IMG/VR virus record: IMGVR_UViG_3300033146_003022
Span: 1-36,903 of that record
Length of the DNA: 36,903 nt
Source: a virus
Reading direction: 5' to 3' (one strand)
Position 1 is the first letter of the stretch; every line of letters begins with the position of its first letter. Shown one piece after another: positions 16,894 to 25,808 of this stretch. Both the position numbers and the translations under genes were made by a program. The notes under the pieces were generated by a model. The model had not been told where the DNA came from. It searched no databases and saw nothing but the letters and a program-made list of their open reading frames with translations.

Positions 16894-17138
16894 ATATCCA
16901 TTATTCTGAGATAGGCTTCTCTTAATTCACGCTTAGCTTTAATTAATTGCCTTTTTATATATGGATTTTCTACATTAGAATTTTCTAGTTTGTTTAATGC
17001 GGCCTTGCTTAATACATTTATATGATATAATAGATCTTCAATATTTTCCATATCTTTTAATGGATCGCTTCCAAATTCATATCTATTTCCAGTTCCTCCT
17101 AAGTTGGAGCGTCTTATAAAATCTCTAAAGTCTCCCAT
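16890..17138 (-). CDS. Unknown 82-aa helical protein
   Basis: Starts MGDFRDFIRRSNLGGTGNR and is helical from residue 30 on (LYHINVLSKAALNKLENS, RQLIKAKRELREAYL). It overlaps the start of the 510-aa gene by 4 bases (ATGA), indicating coupled translation. No known domain, and no (I/L)xE site near the start. Confidence 0.6.
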   Translation of the reverse strand: MGDFRDFIRRSNLGGTGNRYEFGSDPLKDMENIEDLLYHINVLSKAALNKLENSNVENPYIKRQLIKAKRELREAYLRIMDI

Positions 17139-17152
17139 TTTAAATAATGTTA

Positions 17153-17452
17153 TTAATGTCCTGCTAAATAACCAGGTAGTTGTGATGCCAATTGTTTTAA
17201 TACGTCATGATCTTCATCATCTAATCTAGTTTTTCTTTTAACGAAATCGACTGATAAGATACCTATTGCATTTTTATGTAAATCTATTATTGGATATTTA
17301 TAGGTTGATTTTACGCCATCGTTTCTTAAGTGATATTTACATAAGCCTTCTGGATAATCTTTAGTATCTACACAGTAGAATTCTCCATTTTGCATTAATG
17401 GTTTTAGTGTAGTAATACACGCAGAAACAGGAATATCTTGTTTATCTAACAT
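17153..17452 (-). CDS. GAF-like domain protein, C-terminal part (frameshifted)
   Basis: 99 aa from ATG 17452. The sequence (FYCVDTKDYPEGLCKYHLRNDGVKS, then YPIIDLHKNAIGILSVDFVK) has a GAF-like pattern: a small-molecule or sensing domain whose strand ends in a G-x-L-x-V-D-F segment. The frame extends upstream of this ATG as YETYEECDNGISSV, which continues naturally from the gene at 17452-17763 after a -1 shift. The two are therefore probably one gene of about 200 codons. C109-type cysteines in the join region may matter structurally. Confidence 0.6.
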   Translation of the reverse strand: MLDKQDIPVSACITTLKPLMQNGEFYCVDTKDYPEGLCKYHLRNDGVKSTYKYPIIDLHKNAIGILSVDFVKRKTRLDDEDHDVLKQLASQLPGYLAGH

Positions 17453-17763
17453 TACACTAGAAATGCCATTGTCACATTCTTCATATGTCTCATAGACATT
17501 TTTTGCATTGATTTACCAGAATAGAATGTACCACCGTTATGAAAAGAATAAATGGATATGCGATCTCCATGTGTTTCATCTAAAATTTCTCGTAGCTTTT
17601 CGATTACTAATGTATCTTCTGATATACATTCTCCAATTGGACATGTATGATCCGCTTCTAATCTCTGTTTTTCTAATTTATTCTTATACCATATTACCCC
17701 AAGCGTAGTTATTGATCCTATTAAGGTAGTTAGTATTGGTATTAATACATCTAAGTTTTCCAT
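17452..17763 (-). CDS. Membrane-anchored GAF-like protein, N-terminal part (frameshifted)
   Basis: 103 aa. Residues about 5-26 (DVLIPILTTLIGSITTLGVIW) form one membrane segment. A cytoplasmic part follows with EADHTCPIGECISEDTLVIEKLREIL and RISIYSFHNGGTFYSG. The last dozen residues are out of frame. After MQKMS, the -1 frame gives YETYEECDNG, which leads into the C-terminal half at 17153-17452. A run of six A (T at 17499-17504 on the plus strand) lies at the break, so a one-base error there could explain it. If real, the product lacks its main domain. Confidence 0.6.
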   Translation of the reverse strand: MENLDVLIPILTTLIGSITTLGVIWYKNKLEKQRLEADHTCPIGECISEDTLVIEKLREILDETHGDRISIYSFHNGGTFYSGKSMQKMSMRHMKNVTMAFLV

Positions 17764-17765
17764 AA

Positions 17766-18167
17766 TTAATATTCACCTGATTCTTCTCTTTCTTGTTCTG
17801 CTGATTTCTTAGAAGTATCCTTGGTTTTCTTAATTGATTTAAACTTATTAGATTTTTTAGAATTCCCATCTTCTTTATCATCATCTTGTGTTACCTCTTC
17901 TTCTGTTTCCTTTTTATAATTATTAGGTCCATTTGGCATTTGTGGAGTTTGTTCATAATCGGTTTTAACTTTAGTCGAAGCAGGTTTACTTTCAACAGAA
18001 TCCATTTCTTTAGATCCATCTCCAACGGTGGGTGCATCTAATTTTGATGCAGCGTCTATCATTAAACTAACATCTTTTGGATCATTACCGGGTGCAGATT
18101 TAGGTCCACCCTTACTAAAATGTTTAGTGAATTCTGAAAAATTTAATATTCTCTTATTTCTTTCCAT
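17766..18167 (-). CDS. Disordered charged protein, leader-like N-terminus
   Basis: 133 aa. The N-terminus MERNKRILNFSEFTKHFSKG resembles the basic/aromatic leaders of neighbouring genes but has no clear (I/L)xE site (F-S-E12 is the nearest). The rest is low-complexity and highly charged (K, E, D, S, T, P), with an acidic run ETEEEVTQDDDKED and a basic run after it. It is probably disordered and perhaps an internal head protein. Spacing to the next gene is 2 bases. Confidence 0.55.
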   Translation of the reverse strand: MERNKRILNFSEFTKHFSKGGPKSAPGNDPKDVSLMIDAASKLDAPTVGDGSKEMDSVESKPASTKVKTDYEQTPQMPNGPNNYKKETEEEVTQDDDKEDGNSKKSNKFKSIKKTKDTSKKSAEQEREESGEY

Positions 18168-18173
18168 GGTTGT

Positions 18174-18512
18174 TTATTTCTTTTTTAAAAAATTATCAAA
18201 GTTAAATAATTTACTTTCTGATACTGATTCCGTTGCAACACCAGCTGCTTGTTCTTCTGGATTAACATTACCGATTTCATCATCTACTACAACTGTTTCA
18301 ACCGGTTCTTCTATTTCATCTGGTACTTCGGTTGGTTGTGTATCTCCCTCTGTTTTATAGACGGTTATGCCTATTTTATCTATTCCAGAACCATCATCGT
18401 TAGCTATTCCTATTGCATCTACATAGGTTCCAGCGTTTTCGGTATCTCCATTTATTGCTTCCAACTGCATTGTAGTTAGAGTTACTTTATATTTTTTATT
18501 ACTAGTTGCCAT
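18174..18512 (-). CDS. 112-aa protein with leader-like C-terminus
   Basis: Starts MATSNKKYKVTLTTMQLEA; the first part looks like a small beta domain (YVDAIGIANDDGSGIDKIG, ITVYKTEGD), followed by an acidic linker rich in E, V and P. The last 13 residues (SKLFNFDNFLKKK, 100-112) look like the aromatic/basic capsid-targeting peptides found at the N-termini of nearby proteins, but at the other end. No enzyme motif is visible. Confidence 0.6.
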   Translation of the reverse strand: MATSNKKYKVTLTTMQLEAINGDTENAGTYVDAIGIANDDGSGIDKIGITVYKTEGDTQPTEVPDEIEEPVETVVVDDEIGNVNPEEQAAGVATESVSESKLFNFDNFLKKK

Positions 18513-18523
18513 TTTCTTTTTAA

Positions 18524-20392
18524 TTATTTTTTATTAACTGTGTCATCTCTAACCCAAGCTGTCGTTATTGGTTTTCCATTGTAATCTACTGTTGACCAAG
18601 TTCTTCCAGGTTTTAATTCTATATTATACCAATTATGAGGTTTTATTCTACCCTTTGGATCTGTAACCATTTTAGTTGAAATAATTTTTCCTATTTCAGA
18701 ACCCTTGCCTGTTACTTTTTTAAGTAAATTATTTTTTCCTCCCGTATTTGCCATTGCTGATGTTCTAACATTTACATAATCTCCTTTTATAGTAACTACA
18801 TTACCGGTTGCTGTTGTATACGCAGCTCCTTTTGCTTTAACAATTATACCTTTATTTTCATAATCTTTATTGCTACGACTATCATCTATTGGTAATGATA
18901 ACTTAGGTACATCAATATATATTGCTCCTAATTTTCCATTATCGTCTTTCCAAACATCTTTTACTTTAAACTTTTTGTTTTCATCTGTAGTCCATGCATT
19001 CTTAGTAGTTATATAGTCTCCTTTTACAATAGTTCCAATCGATGGTCTTGGTGAAGCAAAGTGAACAGCCCATTGAATTCCATATTTGTCTTGCATATAT
19101 CCCATGTAATATTCTCCTTCGCCTAGCTTTTTAGTAGATGTTACATCAGCTTTACTGGCTTTATTCTTAAGCATAGTATCAAAAGTTGCTCTTGCTACAC
19201 TTCCCCATCCACCGGAGAATATACCTGTTTCTTCATCTCTGTCTTTTTTTGCTTGTGCATAAGATCTCTTAACATAAGAATTATTAGTTCCCGTTTTATC
19301 TAAATCAAATTTACTAGTCTTACCATATTTATCTACATCTCTACCCATGTTGGCCCATGTTCTATAGGCTTTTGCTTGTGCATCAGTTAACCCTGTTGAT
19401 GAACTTCCTCCGCTAGATTTTTTACTTACTTTTTTCTTTTTATCAGAAGGTGTATCAGATACTGAAGATGCTGATTCAGCAGCAGCTGCGTCAAATTTAC
19501 CTTGTTCTAATATCATTGAGAATCCTTCGAATGAAAATAGAAGAGATTCATTAGATGCTACTTCTTCTTTTTCTTCTTCTTTAGAATCATCTTTAGCTAC
19601 TGGTGCTTTATCTAATTCATTGGCTGTTTCAACCATTGCGTTTACTAAAGTTTGTGAAATTAGTGGGGATTTAGCATTCATATCGTATGAACTAGCAAAA
19701 CCAGCTCGTATTTTAAGAAGCCATCCTAAATCATCTTTAGTTAATGTATTGCTTCCAGTATCTTTCCATTCTAAAGATGGTACTACTTTTTTAAATGTTG
19801 GTAAAAGTTTCTTTATTTCAAGTAAGGCACCATCTGAATCACCAACTTTTATATTTCCCTTTACAGTTATTGGTTTATGTTTGATAGCATCTTCTGCTTC
19901 CTTTTTCTTTTTAGTTTCCGTAGCTATTTCTTCTTCTTTCTTCTTTGCTTCCTCTTCTTCTTTCTTCTTTGCTTCCTTATCTATTAAGTTTACTGTGAAA
20001 TTAACTTTATCTTTTCTATTTCCTTGTTTATACTTATCCATTTCTATGGATTCTTCATCATATTTTCCACCGTCTTTTCCAGTAAAAAGTTCATCTTTTA
20101 AGAATTTATCTACGTCAGCTACTATCTTACCTTCGTCATTCCATATTTTAGATTTAGAATTTTTAGTTTTCAATACGAAACTATCTTTAGTTTCATCGTC
20201 GTCCTTTTTTCTAATTAAAGCATATTCGATTCCTTCATCAGATACATATGTATCTTTTCTATTACTTCGCTTATTAGATTTTCTTTTAGCTTTTCTAGCC
20301 TTTCGTTTTTCCTTTTTAGACATAGATGGATCTACATCTAAATTCTGTTCAGTTAAAACTTGCCATTTTTTAAAATCCTTAATATTTGACAT
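18524..20392 (-). CDS. 622-aa capsid-targeted protein with SH3b-like C-terminus
   Basis: Residues 1-15 (MSNIKDFKKWQVLTE) form a leader with an L-T-E site. Residues 17-45 are very basic (KKEKRKARKAKRKSNKRSNR). A long K/E coiled-coil stretch lies near 145-170. Residues 283-296 (LLFSFEGFSMILE) look like a second, internal leader, followed by a low-complexity S/K linker. The C-terminal part (about 540-620) resembles a bacterial SH3 domain (GDYVNVRTSA, HNWYNIELK, TAWVRDD), a fold often used to bind cell walls. It may be a fusion of two head proteins or a protein cut into two pieces. The basic N-part could contact DNA. Confidence 0.65.
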   Translation of the reverse strand: MSNIKDFKKWQVLTEQNLDVDPSMSKKEKRKARKAKRKSNKRSNRKDTYVSDEGIEYALIRKKDDDETKDSFVLKTKNSKSKIWNDEGKIVADVDKFLKDELFTGKDGGKYDEESIEMDKYKQGNRKDKVNFTVNLIDKEAKKKEEEEAKKKEEEIATETKKKKEAEDAIKHKPITVKGNIKVGDSDGALLEIKKLLPTFKKVVPSLEWKDTGSNTLTKDDLGWLLKIRAGFASSYDMNAKSPLISQTLVNAMVETANELDKAPVAKDDSKEEEKEEVASNESLLFSFEGFSMILEQGKFDAAAAESASSVSDTPSDKKKKVSKKSSGGSSSTGLTDAQAKAYRTWANMGRDVDKYGKTSKFDLDKTGTNNSYVKRSYAQAKKDRDEETGIFSGGWGSVARATFDTMLKNKASKADVTSTKKLGEGEYYMGYMQDKYGIQWAVHFASPRPSIGTIVKGDYITTKNAWTTDENKKFKVKDVWKDDNGKLGAIYIDVPKLSLPIDDSRSNKDYENKGIIVKAKGAAYTTATGNVVTIKGDYVNVRTSAMANTGGKNNLLKKVTGKGSEIGKIISTKMVTDPKGRIKPHNWYNIELKPGRTWSTVDYNGKPITTAWVRDDTVNKK

Positions 20393-20412
20393 TATTTAGT
20401 AGTTATTTTTTT

Positions 20413-20420
20413 TATTTATT
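20413..20420 (-). promoter_or_regulatory. Late promoter-like motif (AATAAATA)
   Basis: GAATAAATAA on the minus strand, 20 bases before the ATG at 20392, in the 54-base spacer downstream of the 1399-aa gene. The same ten bases occur at 24874-24883. Confidence 0.45.
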
Positions 20421-20446
20421 CTTAATTAAATCATATAAATTAAGAA

Positions 20447-23400
20447 TTAACCCAATCTTTCAGTATCTCCAGTTTTTTCATATCCTAATTTACTAGATGT
20501 ATTTTTTCTTTTACCAGTACCAACATTAATTTCTTTAAATTTTCCAGTCTTTTTAAAATGTTCTTGATATTTTTTCCAAACTTTATTATATTCAATAGTT
20601 AATTTTTTTCTTAGCTCTGGATCCACTGATAGTAATTCACTTTGAAAATCATAATAGTTTACAATATATGTTAATAGTTTAGATGCATATATTGGATCAT
20701 TTATATCTACTATAAAATCAAACACGTTTCGTATTTGCTCGTAATAACTTCCTTTTTCAGTAAAATCACTTGTTGATGAATTTGAAGTTACTAATTTTGC
20801 TAAGAGCTTATCAGCAATTATTTTCCATTTAGTATCAGTTTTAGCTTTATTAAATAGATTGGTTACTTCATTCATATCTATTTTAGAAGAAGAAATATGA
20901 ATTTTATAATCATCATCTTTAAATCTTTCATCTAACCATTCCTCTCCTGTTTTATCATCAAATGGTTTATCTAATATTTCACCAGACGATGATTTAATTG
21001 GTTTTATAATATAATTAGATAAATTATATAATCTAGAAAGGGTATAATGTTTACTTAAATCCTTAACAAATTTACTTAGCTTTTCATCAGATTTAGCAGT
21101 TATCTTTGCTTTTGAATCATTTATTAATTGTTTAATAGTATTTTCATATTTAACCGGTATGTTTAATAAATATGCTAATCTATCTCCTTTAGCTTTTCTT
21201 TCTCTTATCAAACCATCTACTTTAGAGGGTTTAAGATTATCATCATATGCATTTTGTATTTGAATATTTAACTTTTTTATATCTTTTTTTAAATCTTTCG
21301 TGTTTAATGGATAATTCATTAGTTCTAATTCATGCCTATTTAATAAATTATTTTTTGTTTTTCTAATAAAATCGCTATCATTACCATTGCTTTTTAGTAA
21401 TTCCATCAATCCACCTACACCCTGTTCTCCCGCTAATCTTCTATTTAAAAAATCTGTATATACTTTAACTAATTTATTATTATCTTTTATTTCATTAAAC
21501 ATTTCAGGAGTAAGCTGAGAAAAAGTTTTAGTTATATACAATTCCTTTAATTCATCTGGTAATACTTTCCAATAATTTAATGGTAATGGATTTTCATTTC
21601 TATTTTTTAAATATCCACCTACACTACTTACACTAGTCCAATTTTTAGTTAACCATTTTTCTTTATCTTCATATGATAATCTATCTACAAACGCTTCTCC
21701 AGGGTCTTTGGTATTTAAATTTAGTTCTATTCCATGTCCACCTTTTTCTATTTCTGAAAGCTCGACGGGTATCAGAATATTATTCTTTAGATTTTCCATC
21801 TCTGTTTCAGATGGTATGTTATACCAAGGTTGATCTATTATTTCTTGTGGAACTTGTATATTGTGTTCAACTGGCCATGTGGTACTATGTCTACCTATAT
21901 CTCGTATAGAATCATGTGCTCTAGATGGCCATATCCTCTTAGCCATTTCTTCAAATGAAAAATGACCCAAATCTCCCCACTGTCCATTGTTGGATGCACC
22001 TACACACCAAAAAGAATTTTCTCCATTTGGAAGCTTTTTATTATTAACAAATACAACTGCTATATGAAAATTATCATAATATCTTCTAGCGTCTTCTATT
22101 AATATTTCATTCGCATCATGTTGACTAATAGCTCTATCATTTGCAATTCTCCACGCTAAGTATTTTTTATCTACGCTATCTGCACTAGATCTAGCAGTTC
22201 CTGATAAACTTCCCATGTCTGCATCATCCCTATCGGCATATTCTTTCCATTTTTCCATTTCATATTCCGTTCTCTTAACGTTTTCTATAAAATATATTGT
22301 TTGTTTGTTTGTTCCTGCTACATCTTGTCTAAATCCTCTATAATGACTTTTACCACTCCAAGATATACACCAATTATATGCCTCAGACGGTGCACCCAGT
22401 TCTCTTAATACTTTTTCAAAATCTTTTCTTGTTTCTACACAGAAATTATGACTCTCATTTCTATATACCTTATAGTTTGGAGTAGATAATACTATAGATC
22501 CTCCTGATTGTTTAAGAGTACCGGCTCCGCCTATACCTTCTAATTCTGTGAGATTTTTATCATGCATAAATGCTGAGATAGTAGCTTTATCTAAACTACC
22601 GCTCGGATTAACTAAACCGCCTGAAAAAACACTCTTTATAATTTTAAGATTAGCTTTAATACGTTTCATTTTTTCAAGTTCAGAAGTAAATTCTGCGGTT
22701 ATGTCTCTTCTAATATCTCTATCCTTTACACTTTTTAATTTTTTAGATAATTCTTTTGCATTATTATTTAATGCGTCTATTATTTCCTGTGTATGTGTAA
22801 TAAATTCAGCACTCTTAGATAATTTAATTTTATCTTCTGGTGTAAGTTCCTTTATTCCACCGTCTTCTAATTTCTGTGCTAGCTCTCTCCAATTATATTC
22901 TTCGCTAAATTTATTTCCAAACTCTACTTGAAATTCTTTTATTTTATCGCTTAGTGAACTTCCAAAATATCCAGTTTGTGGTAAATTTAATATCTCTTGT
23001 ATTTTTAATATAGCAGGACTAATGTCTCCAATTTTTAAAGAATTTAAATTTTTAAGTTTTGTCATTCTTCTAACATTATTAACTACTTGTTTTAAATCAT
23101 CGAAGTTTCTATATTTTTCTATATTAATTCTATCTTCATAATTGTTTGGTACATCTATTGGTAAATTAGCAGTTAATAATTCTTTCTTTAGTTCACTAGG
23201 TGCCCCAGATATTAATCTTTGAAATTGATTTATATAACTAGTTATTGTCGATAGGTCATTACCCTGAGTCTTCCATAATTCTAATTGTTCTTTATATCCT
23301 TCTAATAAAGAAAATATATTAAAACTATTTACATGTTTAAGATTTTCATAACTAGGATCCATATTTAATGATATTCCTGCGCCACTTAATAAATCTCTTA

Positions 23401-24646
23401 ATGAATCATCGGTGGGTATTTGTGGAGAAGTCGGTTCATCTGGTTCATTTGAATCTCCCCTAGAAAATCCTATCCCGTCTATTGCATCCATATAATATTG
23501 TTCAAATAAATCATACGGTTTATTATCTTCTTCCGAATCTGTAAAAATAGAACTACATATTCTTAAAAATAAATCATCTTCTAATGTATATAATCTAGCA
23601 AGTACATTTGCTATAATTGTTGGGTTTCTATGTTCTATTTGTCTACTATTTAATAAATTATCTTCTACCTTTGTAAAAAACTCCTTAAAAGTATTAACTA
23701 AACCTGGACCAAATTGTAATCCTTCTCGTTCATTATATTGAGTACCTGAAAGATCCATCATTTTTTTATCATCATCATCACTTAACTTAGGATCTCTATT
23801 AAATGATATTAGTTCGTATATTCCCTTTACCATTTCATGAACTAATACTAATATAGTATATCCATGTGCATCTATTTCATACCTATTAGTATTTTCATTC
23901 CACTTTAATTCAACTCTACCAATTGCTTGTGATCCTGTTAAGATTTGATGAATCATTTCACTAGGTATTTTAGAATATAATCCATATGTTTTTTTCATGA
24001 AATCATAATAATCTCCAAAGCTTACGCCTTGTATTTCTGTATCGCCCATTACGAAATCGTCTTTGATAGCTGCAGCAAACCCCTGTGTAAGTGCATTTTG
24101 TATTGCTCTTATATCTATTTCCTTTGCAAGCTTTGGGTTTTCATCACGTATTTCTTTCTTAATTTCCTTGAATTCAGCTGGCGATTTTCCTATTACATTA
24201 TTTTTAATATCACTTAAGTCTTCATCATTTACCATGTGTAAATTAAATTTAATCTTACTTATATCAAATCCTTTTCCAGAAAATATTTCTTCAACTATTT
24301 CCATAGCCTTTCTTTTCTTTTGAGTATCTGATAATTGAGATTCTGATTGTCGGATGGCTGTCAACAACCTAACCACTTCGGTACTATCTTGCATAGCAGC
24401 TTCTATATCTCCACCTGGAAATTCTGATTTTAATCTGTCTAAATATTCTCCGGATATTCCTAAATTATCTTCTAGACTTTCTGAAGTATTTTTCTTAGTT
24501 ATAAGGCTATTATATCGTTCTATTATTTTTTTTATAATAGAATTTATTTTTATAGGTGAGTCACTTATTCTTCTTTTAATAGCTTTTTTTGGATAAGCTA
24601 GTGTTTCAGTATATTCGTATATTTTTCTTATATGTTTCATTCTCAT
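20447..24646 (-). CDS. 1399-aa giant probable internal virion protein
   Basis: The largest gene in the window. It begins MRMKHIRKIYEYTET; I-Y-E11 fits the protease rule and the leader resembles HVKLYE at 28342. About residues 530-575 look like a peptidoglycan-binding domain 1 repeat (IGDISPAILKIQEIL, LPQTGYFGSSLSDKIKEFQ). About 729-900 hold a Cys/Trp-rich domain with HNFCVETRKDFE, YNWCISWSGKSHYRGF and FWCVGASNNGQWGDLGHF. The first 500 and last 450 residues are helical and charged. No catalytic site is clear: VHEMVKGIYEL near 265 lacks the second histidine of a zinc protease. A large ejected or head-core protein acting at the cell wall is a reasonable inference. Confidence 0.65.
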   Translation of the reverse strand: MRMKHIRKIYEYTETLAYPKKAIKRRISDSPIKINSIIKKIIERYNSLITKKNTSESLEDNLGISGEYLDRLKSEFPGGDIEAAMQDSTEVVRLLTAIRQSESQLSDTQKKRKAMEIVEEIFSGKGFDISKIKFNLHMVNDEDLSDIKNNVIGKSPAEFKEIKKEIRDENPKLAKEIDIRAIQNALTQGFAAAIKDDFVMGDTEIQGVSFGDYYDFMKKTYGLYSKIPSEMIHQILTGSQAIGRVELKWNENTNRYEIDAHGYTILVLVHEMVKGIYELISFNRDPKLSDDDDKKMMDLSGTQYNEREGLQFGPGLVNTFKEFFTKVEDNLLNSRQIEHRNPTIIANVLARLYTLEDDLFLRICSSIFTDSEEDNKPYDLFEQYYMDAIDGIGFSRGDSNEPDEPTSPQIPTDDSLRDLLSGAGISLNMDPSYENLKHVNSFNIFSLLEGYKEQLELWKTQGNDLSTITSYINQFQRLISGAPSELKKELLTANLPIDVPNNYEDRINIEKYRNFDDLKQVVNNVRRMTKLKNLNSLKIGDISPAILKIQEILNLPQTGYFGSSLSDKIKEFQVEFGNKFSEEYNWRELAQKLEDGGIKELTPEDKIKLSKSAEFITHTQEIIDALNNNAKELSKKLKSVKDRDIRRDITAEFTSELEKMKRIKANLKIIKSVFSGGLVNPSGSLDKATISAFMHDKNLTELEGIGGAGTLKQSGGSIVLSTPNYKVYRNESHNFCVETRKDFEKVLRELGAPSEAYNWCISWSGKSHYRGFRQDVAGTNKQTIYFIENVKRTEYEMEKWKEYADRDDADMGSLSGTARSSADSVDKKYLAWRIANDRAISQHDANEILIEDARRYYDNFHIAVVFVNNKKLPNGENSFWCVGASNNGQWGDLGHFSFEEMAKRIWPSRAHDSIRDIGRHSTTWPVEHNIQVPQEIIDQPWYNIPSETEMENLKNNILIPVELSEIEKGGHGIELNLNTKDPGEAFVDRLSYEDKEKWLTKNWTSVSSVGGYLKNRNENPLPLNYWKVLPDELKELYITKTFSQLTPEMFNEIKDNNKLVKVYTDFLNRRLAGEQGVGGLMELLKSNGNDSDFIRKTKNNLLNRHELELMNYPLNTKDLKKDIKKLNIQIQNAYDDNLKPSKVDGLIRERKAKGDRLAYLLNIPVKYENTIKQLINDSKAKITAKSDEKLSKFVKDLSKHYTLSRLYNLSNYIIKPIKSSSGEILDKPFDDKTGEEWLDERFKDDDYKIHISSSKIDMNEVTNLFNKAKTDTKWKIIADKLLAKLVTSNSSTSDFTEKGSYYEQIRNVFDFIVDINDPIYASKLLTYIVNYYDFQSELLSVDPELRKKLTIEYNKVWKKYQEHFKKTGKFKEINVGTGKRKNTSSKLGYEKTGDTERLG

Positions 24647-24649
24647 AAT

Positions 24650-24865
24650 TTATTTATAAAAACATCTATATACTGCTTGCCATTGGGAGTCAGTTAAATA
24701 TCCTTTTCTTTTATATTGTTCTTGTACAGATTTTAAGAATTTAAAATTTCCATCATAATAATGTAACTTAGATTTAAGATCTCGTAAATTATCTAATACA
24801 AATTGACTTAATCTTTCGTTAGCATCTTCAGTTAAACTATCCGTAAGTGGTATAATATATTTCAT
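24650..24865 (-). CDS. Small protein with capsid-targeting leader
   Basis: 71 aa. Begins MKYIIPLTDSLTED; L-T-E13 fits the protease rule. The rest is helical with Q/K/Y (LDNLRDLKSKLHYYDGNF, DSQWQAVYRCFYK). It is the first gene of the long leftward late block, 3 bases ahead of the 1399-aa gene, and follows GAATAAATAATA. Confidence 0.6.
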   Translation of the reverse strand: MKYIIPLTDSLTEDANERLSQFVLDNLRDLKSKLHYYDGNFKFLKSVQEQYKRKGYLTDSQWQAVYRCFYK

Positions 24866-24874
24866 AATTTGTAT

Positions 24875-24882
24875 TATTTATT
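24875..24882 (-). promoter_or_regulatory. Late promoter-like motif (AATAAATA)
   Basis: GAATAAATAATA on the minus strand, 9 bases before the ATG at 24865. It would drive the 9.5-kb leftward block. The 55-base spacer also holds the rightward motif at 24891-24903. Confidence 0.5.
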
Positions 24883-24890
24883 CAAATATT

Positions 24891-24903
24891 TTTAGTATAA
24901 TAT
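24891..24903 (+). promoter_or_regulatory. TTTAGTATAATAT promoter motif
   Basis: TTTAGTATAATAT on the plus strand, 17 bases before the sigma factor ATG. It contains TATAAT. Identical bases occur at 26546-26558 and 28399-28411. Confidence 0.5.
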
Positions 24904-24920
24904 ATTAAATTAATTATATT

Positions 24921-25808
24921 ATGAGAAAATTTAAGGTTTCTAAGGAAATCTATACCGATAGAAACGATAATATTAATAGATACTTTGATGATGTCAATAA
25001 AATACCAGACTTATCGGCAGATGAGGAACATGAAATAGCTAAGTTATCAAAACAGGGTTGTGAGAAATCTAGAAACAAATTAATTAAATCTAATTTAAAA
25101 TTTGCAATATCTGTAGCTAAAGCTTATCAAAATTCTAATTCTTTATTAAATTTAAATGATTTAATAAATGAAGCGAATTTAGGATTAGTGGAGGCGTCTG
25201 AAACATTTGAACCAGAATATGGTTTTAAATTTATATCATTTGCAGTTTGGCATATACGAAGAAGAATACAAGAATCTTTATCTAATAATTCAAGAACTAT
25301 AAGAATACCTATTAATAAAATAAATCTTCTTGGTAAGATAGGAAACATGCAAATTAATTTCGTTAATGAGCATGGTAGAATGCCAACTACTGGTGAAATA
25401 CAAAAGTTTGTATTTGAATTAGACATAGATTCAAAGCCATCTAAAATAGATATAAATAAATTACTAAATAGTGGAAATATGCTAATTAGATTAGAAAGTA
25501 ATGATCCAAATGACGAATATTCTCCAATTAATTATATAAATTCTAAAATTGATTCTTATTCTAACATAAAAGAAAATGATTCAAATACTATATTAAATAA
25601 ATTATTTGAAAAATTAAATCCTAGAGAGAAAGAAATAGTATCTATGAGATTAGGAATAGGAGAATATAATGAAGAACATACATACACTAAAATAGGAGAA
25701 GGTTTATGGATGACTGGAGAAAACGTTAGAATAATTTATATTAAAGCATTAAAAAAAATGAAAGTTAATAATTTAAGTTTTGTAAAAAGATTAAAGAATG
25801 AGCTATAA
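24921..25808 (+). CDS. Sigma-70 family RNA polymerase sigma factor, RpoD-like
   Basis: A 295-aa sigma factor with all DNA- and core-binding regions and no region 1.1. Region 1.2 is DNINRYFDDVNKIPDLSADEE. Region 2 runs from NKLIKSNLKFAISVAKAYQN through LNDLINEANLGLVEASETF to GFKFISFAVWHIRRRIQE. Region 3 is about residues 133-160. Region 4 is LNPREKEIVSMRLGIGE plus a helix-turn-helix ending NVRIIYIKALKKMK. The opening MRKFKVSKEI and the overall size match primary sigma factors of Bacteroidota (MRQLKITKSI type), suggesting descent from a host rpoD. T4 uses the much smaller gp55 for late genes; here this protein could redirect host polymerase to phage promoters. Confidence 0.9.
   Translation: MRKFKVSKEIYTDRNDNINRYFDDVNKIPDLSADEEHEIAKLSKQGCEKSRNKLIKSNLKFAISVAKAYQNSNSLLNLNDLINEANLGLVEASETFEPEYGFKFISFAVWHIRRRIQESLSNNSRTIRIPINKINLLGKIGNMQINFVNEHGRMPTTGEIQKFVFELDIDSKPSKIDINKLLNSGNMLIRLESNDPNDEYSPINYINSKIDSYSNIKENDSNTILNKLFEKLNPREKEIVSMRLGIGEYNEEHTYTKIGEGLWMTGENVRIIYIKALKKMKVNNLSFVKRLKNEL

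Noticed and set aside
17490-17510. Programmed -1 ribosomal slippage in the GAF-like gene
   Set aside because: The zero-frame codons CAA AAA ATG do not form a standard X-XXY-YYZ heptamer, and I see no clear downstream structure. Sequence error or decay is simpler.
19620-20399. A 259-codon plus-strand open frame opposite the 622-aa gene
   Set aside because: It is rich in S, F and L runs that mirror the K/E/R-rich codons of the real minus-strand gene. The minus frame has a leader, domains and a promoter motif.
23830-23870. Zinc metalloprotease site (HEMVK) in the 1399-aa protein
   Set aside because: The HExxH pattern lacks the second histidine, and no third ligand is apparent.
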